DNA of 64,000 nucleotides, taken from assembly GCA_903231505.1 (NCBI GenBank), contig CAFBRK010000252.1, positions 52,595 through 116,594 of the forward strand, in the 5' to 3' direction. Made by a program: the position numbers and the translations under genes. Numbering within the stretch: position 1 is the stretch's first letter; the number at the start of each line of letters is the position of its first letter. Of this stretch, positions 55,325 through 64,000 are shown piece after piece. The stretch comes from Olavius algarvensis associated proteobacterium Delta 3. Its GTDB lineage: Bacteria; Desulfobacterota; Desulfobacteria; Desulfobacterales; CAFBRK01. The notes under the pieces were generated by a model, which saw only the letters and a program-made list of their open reading frames with translations, had not been told where the DNA came from and ran no database searches.

Positions 55325-55720
55325 CACGAGCTCGCCAGCGTGATCGACCGGGCTACAGAGGGGTATGTACGCATCTACCTGAACGGCACGCTGATACTCG
55401 AAGAAAGGGCGGCGGTTCGCCGCGAGCCTGCCCTGGATTCGAACCGTCTGGTCATCGGCCAGTATAAAGGGGCTAACGGATTCGTCGGCGAGATCGACGA
55501 TGTGGCGATATGGAATACGGTGCGCACGGCCGGTGAAATTGCAGCTGACTTCGCCGATGGTGCTTCGGGCGACCCAAGTGAGCTTGCGGCGCACTGGGAT
55601 TTTGACGATCTATTCGGAACGGTAGCGGCCGACCGTTCGGGCAACGGCAACGATGCCGTGCTCGGTGCGAGTACCGTGGGCGTAATAGGCCCGAGCGTCG
55701 CGACCGAGATGCCGGAACGC
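53717..55720 (+). repeat. LamG array 3 (three LamG, one with the nonsense codon)
   Basis: LamG 53,717-54,397; LVHK-subtype LamG 54,398-55,042; HWDF-type LamG 55,049-55,720 containing the TGA at 55,322. The middle position has an un-nested LVHK LamG where arrays 1, 2 and 4 have a nested pair. Again between the same PKD positions (PVIDAEPVGRD / VREGESLVINAPYSDAG). Confidence 0.87.
55322..55324 (+). other. In-frame nonsense codon (TGG to TGA) inside a LamG domain
   Basis: The context is LVKTGE-stop-HELASVIDR. The equivalent position in the other LamG copies is Trp (GQWYELASVIDR; GEWHELASVIDR at about 54,664-54,699). A single G to A change explains the stop. The frame is open and homologous on both sides. 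Confidence 0.85.
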
Positions 55721-58700
55721 CTGCGCGTTGTACGTGAAGGCGAGTCGCTCGTGATCAACGCGCCTTACTCCGACGCGGGGACGGGTGACACCCATTCGGC
55801 AGTGATCGACTGGGGCGACACAACCTCCGACGTGGTGGCAGTGGTTGCCGGTATCGACGGAGCCGGCACGCTCACGGCTGAACACGTGTACGCCGACAAC
55901 GGTGTCTACGCGGTCACAGTCACCCTCACGGATGATGATGACGATGCCGACTCTGATTCCTTCGTGATCGACGTGCTAAACTCTGTACCGCAGGTCCTGC
56001 CGGGCGCCAGCGTGCTCGGCGACGAGGGACAGCTGATTGTGCTTAACGATGTGGTCCTGTTCGATCCGGGCGCACTTGATTCGCTCAGCGGCACGATCAA
56101 CTGGGGCGACGGCACCCCGACTGAGGTGCTGGTCATCGATGCGGAACCATACGGACCGCCGGGTGCGCTCGCCGGGCTTACGGGATCCCTGGGCAACAAG
56201 CACGGATATGCGGACGACGGCGCGTACACCGTGACGTTTACCCTGGAAGATGACGACGGAGGTGTCGCCGTCGAGACCCTTTCCCTTTTGGTGACCATTG
56301 CGAACGTCGATCCGGTGGTCGACGCCTGGGCCGACACCGGCGTCCCCGTGACCGTGAACGAGGGCGAACCGTTCGCGCTTGTGGGCGCGACGTTCCGCGA
56401 TGGGGGTACGCTCGATACCCATGTGGCGAGCATCGACTGGGGCGATGGCACCGAGCCCGAGGCGGGTGTGGTCAGCGAAACGCCGTCCGGGCCTCCGGGA
56501 TCTATAGAGGGAATGAGCGGTACGGTCGATGGGGCCCACACCTACGTTGACGACGGCGAGTACTTGCTCACCCTGACGGTGTCCGACGATGACGGCGGCA
56601 TCGGTAACGACACGCAGCTGGTGACGGTGCTCAACGTCGCACCGACAGTCGACGCGGGCGAAGACCGCGATGCGATCGAGGGAGATCTGGTCTCGATCAG
56701 TGCCGGCTTTACCGACCCGGGAGCATCTGACTTGCACACCGCCCTGATCGACTGGGGCGACGGTTCGGTCACCGTCGGTTCCGTCGACCAGGTGGCCCGT
56801 ACTGTGAGCGGTGACCACGTCTATGCCGACAGCGGCGCCTTCGTGGTGACCATCTCGGTGAGCGACAACGGCGGCGCCGTGGGTGAGGACAGCTTCGGGA
56901 TGACTGTGGCCAATGTGGCGCCGGTGATCGATGCAGAGCATGTTGGGCACGATGCCCTGTCCTTCGACGGCGGCGATCATGTGGACGTGGCAGACAGTGA
57001 GAGCCTGGCGCTCACCGAATCGTCCACGGTGGAAGTGCGCCTTAAGGTCGATCCGGCAGCCACCGGCCGCGCGGCACTGCTGCAAAAATCCACCGACGGC
57101 CTGGGAGAAAACCTGACCTTTGGACTGTGGGTAGACCAGGGCACGGGCCAGCTGGAGCTGGGAACGCAAGACGAATCCGGCGTGCAATCCTGGTCCACGG
57201 CTATTGGCCTGGTGGAGAGAGGACGGTGGTATGACCTGGCCAGTGTGATCGACCGCACCACGGGCGATGTGCGGATCTACCTGAACGGCGAACAACTTCT
57301 CGACGGGTCCGCAGCGGTACGCAGCGACCCGGCGCGTTCCTCGAATTGGCTGGTGATCGGCTATCAGGAAGGGGTAGGCGTTCAGGAAGGGCTCGTCGGC
57401 GTCATCGACGATGTGGCGATCTGGAAAACGGTGCGAAGCGCCGCAGACATCGCTGCTGATTTCGCCATCGGCGTGGACGATGCCGACACCGATCTTGCCG
57501 CGCACTGGGCGTTCAACGAGCCGGATGGCGATATCGCATTCGACAGTTCTACCTTCGGCAACCACGGCGTCCTGGGTGCGAGTACCGTGAACGTGGTCGG
57601 CCCGAGTGTTGCGGATGAGGCGCCGACGCCGGTGGTCAGAGGTGCCCTGTCGTTCGACGGGAACGACCGGGTGGACGTGGCCGACAGGACGATTCTGGTC
57701 TTCGACGGCGATGATCATGTGGACGTGGCCGACAGCGCGAGCCTGGCGCTCACCGGCTCTTCCACGGTCGAGGTGCGATTCAAGGTCGACCCGGCGGCGG
57801 CGGGCTGGGCGGTGCTGGTGCAGAAATCAGACGACGGCACCGGGTCGCCCCAGACTTATATGTTGGCGGTGCACCAGAGCACCGGTGCTCTGGAGTTGGA
57901 CACGGCCGACCCCAGCGGCCGGCAGATCTCGATCACGGCGCCCGGCCTGGTAGAACGGGGGCAGTGGTACGATCTCGCCGCCGTGATTGACCGGACCACG
58001 GGCGATGTGAGGATCTACCTGAACGGGGCGCTGGTGCTTGACGATACGGCAGCGGTGCGCAGCGACTCGGCGCTGGCTTCGAACCGGATGGTGATAGGCG
58101 GCCCGTACCCGTTGTACGGGTTGTCGGGGTTTGTTGGCGCCATTGATGATGTGGCGATCTGGAATACGGTGCGCAGTGCGGCGGAGATTGCCGCTGATTT
58201 TGCCACGGGTGTGGACGATGCAGACAAGAATCTTGCCGGGCACTGGGCATTCGATGAGCCGAGCGGGAATACCGCACTTGATGCTTCGACCTACCGCAAC
58301 GACGGCGTGCTTGGCGGCACCGTCGGCGCGACCGAGGTGCCGACGCGAGACGCGCTGCTGCTTACCGGCTCGTCCACGGTCGAAGTGCGCTTCAAGGTCG
58401 ATCCGGCGGCGGTCGGGTGGACCGTGCTGGTGCGGAAATCGACCGATGGTACCGGAGCGAACCGCACATACTCGCTGTTTGTGAACCCGAGCACGGGCGG
58501 GTTGTTCATGTCCACGCGCGACGCCAGCGGCGACCAATTCTACTTTTCGCCTACCGGCCTTGTGGAGGCAGGTAAATGGTATGAGCTTGCCACCGTGATT
58601 GACCGGGATACGGGCAGCATGCAGATGTATTTGGATGGTGTGCTGGTGATCGATGAAGCTGTGGCGGTGCGCAGTGCTCCCGCGCTTGTGTCGAACTTGC

Positions 58701-61700
58701 TGGTGTTCAGCCAGAACGGCTTTGCCGGCGTGATCGAGGATGTGGCGATCTGGAACACGGCCCGCAGTGCCGCCGAGATTGCAGCTGATTTCGACACGGG
58801 CGTGGACGATACGGACGTGAATCTTGTGGGGCACTGGGCGTTTGAAGAGACCAGCGGAAATATCGCGATCGATGCCTCTACTTATGGCAACGACGGGCTA
58901 TTGGGTGGAGGTGTAGACACGCAAGTGCCACTACGCGTGCGCCCTGGTGAACTGGTATTTGACGGCAATGATCACGTGGACGTGGACGACAGCAAGAGCC
59001 TGGCGCTCACCGGATCGTCCACGGTGGAAGTCCGCTTCAGGAGCGACTCCTCCACCGAGTCCTGGAAGGCGTTGGTGCAGAAATCGACCGACGGCCTGGG
59101 ATCGGATCGAGCCTACACGCTGTGGTTGAACCAGAGCTCAGGGACGCTGGAGCTAGACACGTACGACACCCAAGGACTGCAGTACTGGCTCACATCAAGC
59201 GGTTTGGTGGAGACCGGACAGTGGTATGATCTTGCAGCTGTGATCGACCGGACCAGGGGCGATGTGAAGATATATCTCAACGGTGCGCTGGTGCTCGATC
59301 AGACGGCGGCGGTGCGGAGCGAACCGGCGCTCTCTTCGAACCGTTTGGTCATCGGCGGCCCGTTGTTCAGTTATTCTGGATTCGTTGGCGCCATTGATGA
59401 TGTGGCGATCTGGAACACGGTGCGCACGGCCGAGGAGATCGCGGCAGACTTTGCCGGCGGTGCTTCGGGCGCCCCGGACGAGCTTGCGTCGCACTGGGAT
59501 TTTGACGACCTGTACGGCACCGTAGCCACCGACCGTTCGAGCAACGGCAACGATGCTGTGCTCGGTGCGAGCACCGTAACTGCACCGGGGCCGTCCGTTG
59601 CAACCGAAATGCCGGCACGGGTACCCGCTAGACGGGAAGGCGATCTTGTTGTGCTAAGTGCACCCTACTCCGACGCGGGGATAGGTGACACCCACTCGGC
59701 AACGATTGACTGGGGCGACACCACCTCCGACGTGGTAGATGTGGTGGATGGCATCGACGGCGCCGGGACGCTCACAGCAGAGCACGTTTACGCGGACAAC
59801 GGCGTTTACACGGTCACGGTCACCCTCACCGACGACGATGGCGGCGTCGACTCGGATTCCTTCGTGATCGACGTGCAGAACGCCGCACCACAGCTCCTTT
59901 TGGGCGAGAGCCAAGGCGGCGATGAAGGCTTGTTGATCGAGCTTACCGACGCGCTTCTGTTTGACCCGGGCACGCTGGATACGCACAGCGGCACCATTGA
60001 CTGGGGCGATGGCAGCCCTGCCGATGTGCTGGTCATCGATACGGTGCCGGACGGACCGCCGGGCTCGGTCGACGGATTGGTGGGGAGCCTGCACGGCAGC
60101 CACGTGTATGCGGACGACGGTGTCTTTACCGCAACTTTTACTCTCCAGGACGACGACGGCGGTCTGAATATCGGTTCGTTCCCGGTGACGGTCACCAACG
60201 TAGCGCCGAAAGTGGACCTGGGTGACGATTTCGAGGCGCTCGAAGGTGACTTGATTCGCCTGGACCCGACGGTCATTGACCCTGCGGGCGTAAACGACAG
60301 TCTTGTTTTCGATTGGCAGGTGACGGCCAGCAACGGCCAGCCGATTCCTCCGGGCAATGCCGGCACCTTTGAATTCACGACTTTCGACAATGGGTTTTAT
60401 ACAATCACCCTAACCGTCACAGATGATGATGGGGGAGTGGGCAGCGATGAGTTGATCGTGACTGTGCTGAATGTGGCGCCGACGGTCGGAGCTGTGACGG
60501 TAACCCCTGTTGACATCCTGAAGGGAGACAGCGTCAACCTGTCCGGCGACTTCAGCGATCCTGTTGCCGCAGACACCCATACCCTGTTCGTCGACTGGGG
60601 CGACGGAACAGTTGATGAAATCATCCTTGTAGCTGGTGCGCGAAATTTTGCGGTTGATCACGTGTATTCCGATAGTGGCCTGTTCACCGTGGCCGTGGCC
60701 ATCGAAGACGATGACGGAGGGATCGGCAACGCGGTTGCCGGCAGTGTCACGGTCAACAGTCGGGTGCCGGCTGTGACGGTGAACACTGCTGCGATCGAGG
60801 TCAACGAAGGCGACACAGCGGTCAATAGCGGCACCTATTCCGATCCAGACGGCGATGCGGTGAGCCTGACGGCGTCTATCGGATCCGTGATCGACGAAGG
60901 CGGTGGCAACTGGAGCTGGTCGTTTGATACCGCCGACGGGCCGGCCGAAAGTCAGACCGTAACGATCACGGCCACCGACAGCGACGATGCAATAGGTACT
61001 GCGAGCTTTGACTTGACCGTACAGAATCTTGCCCCGGCATTGAGCCTGTTGAATGCGAGCGCCGTAAATGAAAATGATCTTTCCACCGTTACCGGCAGTA
61101 TCTTCGACGCCGGGACGGGTGATGCCTTTACCCTAAGCGTTGATTGGGGCGACGGTACGCCGGTGGAGACTTTCAATTATCCTGCCGGTATCACCGGTTT
61201 CAGTGAAATCCATCGATACCTTGACGATGATCCCACCGGCACGGCAGCAGATTCTTATACAATTTCCGTGACCCTCGCGGATGATGACCTTGCTGAAGAC
61301 ATTGGAACCACCGCTGTCACGGTCACCAATGTCGCACCGACTCTCAGCGGCGTGAGCGCCACTGATGCGGATGAAGGCGCCCTCAGCACCCTGACCGGCT
61401 CAATCGCCGATCCCGGAACCCTCGACACCTTTACATTGAGTGTAAACTGGGGAGACGGTTCGTTAGTTTCGACATACCTCTATCCTGCCGGTACCACCAC
61501 ATTTGCCGAAACCCATACATACGCCAGCGCCGGGAGCTATACCATCCTTGTATCGGTGGAAGATGACGATCTTGGTCAATCGGAAGAAGTGAACACGGGA
61601 GTGACGATTATCCCGCCCAGCACCCCACCGGTTGCAGAAGACGACAGTTACAACGGATTCGAAGACACCACGTTGACAGTGTCGGCAGCAGGCGGCGTTC

Positions 61701-64000
61701 TGGCCAACGACTCCGATGTTGATCCGACCGACACCGTGACCGTTTCGACCGGCCCGGTTACCAATCCGGCAAACGGTACCGTTACGGTCAATGCAGACGG
61801 CAGTTTCAAGTATGTGCCGAATAAAGACTACTTCGGAACCGACACCTTCACATACCAGGCCATAGACAGCAGAGGTCTATTGAGCGGTGTCGCAGAGGTA
61901 ACGATTACCATCGCTCCGGATAATGATGTCCCGGTGACGGCCGACGATGAGGCCACGGTGGCTGAGGCGGGGAGCATCGACATCGATGTGCTGGATAATG
62001 ATACCGACGTCGACAGCGCACTCACCTACGCCAACGTGAAGGTTCTGACTGGCCCGGCAAACGGCACGGCAGTGGTTGACGCCAGTGGCATCACATATAC
62101 CCACAACGGTTCAGAGACGACTTCAGACAGCTTCACCTACCGGATCGACGATGGTGCCGGCGGAGAGGACGCGGCCAAGGTGGCGATCGCGATAACCCCG
62201 GAGAACGATCCTCCGGTGCTGGGAGCGATAGGTAATCAAACAATCGACGAGGGTGTCGAACTGACGTTTACGGCCACCGCCACCGATGTCGACATCCCGG
62301 CGAATACGTTGACGTTTAGTTTGGGTGCCGGTGCTCCGGCCGGCGCCGGCATCGATCCGGGTACCGGTGTGTTTACCTGGACACCCAGCGAAGCTCAGGG
62401 ACCCGACACTTATACCTTTGATGTTGTGGTGACCGATAACGGCACCCCGGCACTGAGTGATTCAGAGACGATCACCGTGACGATCAATGACGTCAATGCA
62501 GCGCCGGTGCTTGACGCTATTGGTGATCAAACAGTCGACGAGGGGGTCGAACTGACCTTTACAGCCACGGTCACCGATGTCGACATCCCGGCTAACTCGC
62601 TGACGTTCTCCCTGGCAGGCACAGTGCCAACAGGGGCGGGTATCACCTCCGCGGGCTTGTTTAGCTGGACACCAACCGAAACCCAGGGATCCGGCACATA
62701 TATATTTGATGTGGTGGTGACCGATGACGGCACTCCCGAGCTGAACGATTCCGAGACGATCACCGTCACGGTCAACAAAGTAAATTCGGCTCCGGTGCTT
62801 AACCCCATAGGCGACCACACGGTCGACGAAGGCATCGAGCTGACCTTTACGGCCACGGCCGGCGATACCGACATCCCGAAGAATACATTGACGTTCAGTC
62901 TGGGTGCAGGTGCTCCTGCCGGCGCGAGCATCGATCCGGATACCGGTGTGTTTACCTGGACACCGGCAGAAGACGAGGGTCCGGGGACCCACGGTATCGA
63001 GGTGGTGGTGACCGATAACGGCACGCCGGCCCTGAGTGATTCAGAGACGATCACCGTGACGGTCAACGAAGTAAATGTAGCTCCAGTCCTGAATCCGATC
63101 GGCAACCAGAGTGTCGATGAAGGAGTGACGCTCACCTTTACGGCTACTGCGAGCGATGCAGACATTCCGGCGAATACATTTACGTTCAGTCTGGGTGCAG
63201 GTGCCCCGGCCGGCGCCGGCATCGATCCAGTCACCGGTTTGTTTACCTGGACACCGGCAGAAGACGAGGGGCCGGGGACGTACGAAATCGAGGTGGTGGT
63301 CAGCGACGGCTCGGAAACCGACGCTGAGACGATTACGGTGACGGTCAACGTAGTCAATGCAGCTCCGGTGCTCGATCCCATTGGTGATCAAACAATCGAC
63401 GAAGGCGTCGAACTGACCTTTACGGGCACGGCCGGAGATACCGACATCCCGGCGAATACATTGACGTTCAGTCTGGGTGCAGGTGCTCCAACCGGCGCTG
63501 GCATCGATCCGGTTACTGGCGCGTTTACCTGGACACCGGCAGAAGATGAGGGTCCGGGGAGTTATGGGATCGAGGTGGTGGTGACCGACAATGGCAACCC
63601 GGCCCTGAGTGATTCAGAGACGATCACGGTGACGGTTAACGAAGTCAATGTGGCTCCGGTGCTTGACCCCATCGGTGATCAAACAATCGACGAGGGCGTC
63701 GAACTGACCTTTATGGCCACGGCCGGCGATACCGACATACCGGCTAATGCGCTGACGTTTAGTCTGGGTGCAGGAGCCCCTGTCGGCGCCGGCATCGATC
63801 CGCTCACCGGTGTGTTTACCTGGACACCGACAGAAGACCAGGGCCCGGGGACTCACGGTATCGAGGTGGTGGTGACCGATAACGGTACGCCTACGCTGAA
63901 CGATTCAGAGACGATCACCGTTACGGTCAACGAAGTAAATGTAGCTCCGTCGCTTGACCCCATAGGCGATCACACGGTCGACGAAGGCGTCGAACTGACC
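55325..64000 (+). CDS. Giant multidomain protein, segment 3 (after nonsense codon, 3' partial)
   Basis: Translated by hand, frame 2 stays open for 2,892 codons after the TGA to the window edge. It finishes the interrupted LamG (to 55,720), then carries PKD domains, a second full LamG array (56,954-59,620), PKD and Ig-like domains, two cadherin-like domains and at least six He_PIG-type Ig repeats of about 97 residues. Codon use and domain families match segment 2 exactly, so this is the same gene. An in-frame GTG occurs at 55,340, but I see no clear Shine-Dalgarno sequence that would support re-initiation. The C-terminus, where a type I secretion signal would be expected, is beyond the window. 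Confidence 0.88.
55721..56930 (+). repeat. PKD domains following LamG array 3
   Basis: Same four-unit order as at 52,481-53,690: SDAGTGDTHSAVIDWGD remainder, then LPGASVLGDEGQLIVLNDVV, VDAWADTGVPVTVNEGEPFA and VDAGEDRDAIEGDLVSISAG units, each with WGDG. One H-x-Y strand reads NKHGYADDGAYT, a small divergence. Confidence 0.87.
56954..59620 (+). repeat. LamG array 4 (four LamG, one nested) inside PKD
   Basis: LamG 56,954-57,643. Host first strand 57,644-57,691 (ALSFDGNDRVDVADRT). Nested LamG 57,692-58,348 (ILVFDGDDHVDVADS to TEVPTR). Host remainder 58,349-58,936 (ALLLTGSSTVEVRF). HWDF-type LamG 58,949-59,620. One variant lacks Trp at the LWV position (YMLAVHQ, about 57,857). Confidence 0.85.
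59621..61630 (+). repeat. PKD and PKD-like Ig domains
   Basis: The PKD remainder (SAPYSDAGIGDTHSATIDWG) is followed by about six more units with boundaries at NVAP/NLAP, near 59,890, 60,200, 60,480, 60,770, 61,040 and 61,340. Most have WGDG plus a DDDxG closing strand; the ones at 61,040 and 61,340 carry a FNYPAG/YLYPAG hairpin. The 60,200 and 60,770 units lack WGDG and are divergent. Confidence 0.83.
61631..62210 (+). repeat. Two cadherin-like (VCBS/Cadherin_5 type) domains
   Basis: First: PVAEDDSYNGFEDTTLTVSA, GGVLANDSDVDPTDTVTVST, GTVTVNADGSFKYVPNKDYF and GTDTFTYQAIDS. Second: VLDNDTDVDSALTYANVKVL, GPANGTAVVDASGITYTHNG and TSDSFTYRIDDGAGG. Typical bacterial surface modules with 'xAxDDxxxTxExT-x-VLxND' starts. 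Confidence 0.88.
62210..64000 (+). repeat. He_PIG-type Ig repeats, six full copies plus a partial
   Basis: Unit starts 62,210, 62,501, 62,789, 63,080, 63,362, 63,653 and 63,944 (periods 291, 288, 291, 282, 291, 291). Each reads APVLDPIGDQTVDEGVELTF, TATAxDxDIPANTLTFSLG, GAPAGAGIDPxTGVFTWTPA, GTYxIEVVVTDNGTP and ETITVTVNEVN. High nucleotide identity indicates recent tandem expansion. The array continues past the window. Confidence 0.92.

Noticed and set aside
55322..55324. TGA decoded as Trp by an alternative genetic code
   Set aside because: Trp is TGG at the equivalent place in all other LamG copies, and no other in-frame TGA was seen in the giant frame. Only one TGA replaces Trp, which fits a point change better than a code change.
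32174..59620. LamG cassettes as inteins or insertion sequences
   Set aside because: No splicing motifs (Cys/Ser start, HN end), no transposase, no terminal inverted repeats or target duplications are visible; the inserts encode LamG folds themselves.
62210..64000. CRISPR array, considered because of regular ~290 bp repeats
   Set aside because: The period is far too long, repeats stay in frame and encode Ig strands; there are no short repeats with unique spacers.
1..64000. tRNA, rRNA, riboswitch, promoter or terminator
   Set aside because: The window holds no non-coding gap; I saw no cloverleaf or rRNA-like sequence, and hairpins inside the repeats are explained by coding repetition.

Overview
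The whole 64 kb window is protein-coding on the + strand and shows no intergenic DNA. In sequence terms it is the interior of one enormous gene, open at both edges, encoding a secreted or surface-exposed multidomain repeat protein. The reading frame is broken twice inside otherwise continuous domains. One base is missing at about 23,334 (frame 3 to frame 2), and a Trp codon is replaced by TGA at 55,322. The frame then stays open to the last base. Read through, the window alone accounts for about 21,300 residues. The breaks may be sequence errors or real mutations; the sequence cannot tell.

Organism: GC-rich DNA, standard code, RTX-type calcium repeats and many adhesin-like beta modules suggest a Gram-negative bacterium exporting the protein by a type I (RTX) route. 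Comparable giant proteins are known from Chlorobium, Omnitrophota, Planctomycetota and Desulfobacterota. No taxonomic marker is present, so I do not assign a lineage. Neither the N-terminal export signal nor the C-terminal secretion signal lies in the window.

Layout. 0.2-6.2 kb: thirteen copies of an unrecognised ~120-residue beta repeat ('A'), with an FG-GAP propeller set inside one copy. 6.3-13.7 kb: ten Ig-like 'B' repeats, mixed with a beta-rich stretch and four 'D' repeats. 13.7-16.2 kb: long beta-rich stretch. 16.2-19.6 kb: RTX and beta-helix-like sequence. 19.6-23.6 kb: a unique segment, Y-x-D repeats and G-E/D-P-V repeats, with the frameshift. 23.6-30.3 kb: large RTX arrays and pre-peptidase (PPC) domains. 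30.7-36 kb: LamG domains, PA14 and FG-GAP. 36-42 kb: FG-GAP, a DNRLRE-like domain and an ELWxxDGT array. 42-46.5 kb: leucine-rich repeats with PA14-like, golvesin-like and Gly-rich inserts. 46.5-48.5 kb: split SdrD_B domain. 48.5-61.6 kb: alternating LamG arrays and PKD domains. 61.6-64 kb: cadherin-like and He_PIG-type Ig repeats running off the end.

The most remarkable property is the architecture. Domains are repeatedly nested inside other domains instead of following one another as beads. LamG modules sit inside PA14, FG-GAP, Ig, PKD, SdrD_B and other LamG domains, always with the same module ends (start ALSFDG-like, end PTR-like). A composite block of four LamGs, with the same internal order and the same LamG-within-LamG nesting, occurs once inside a PA14 domain and twice inside PKD domains, and a three-LamG variant occurs once more. 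This looks like growth by repeated in-frame insertion of cassettes.
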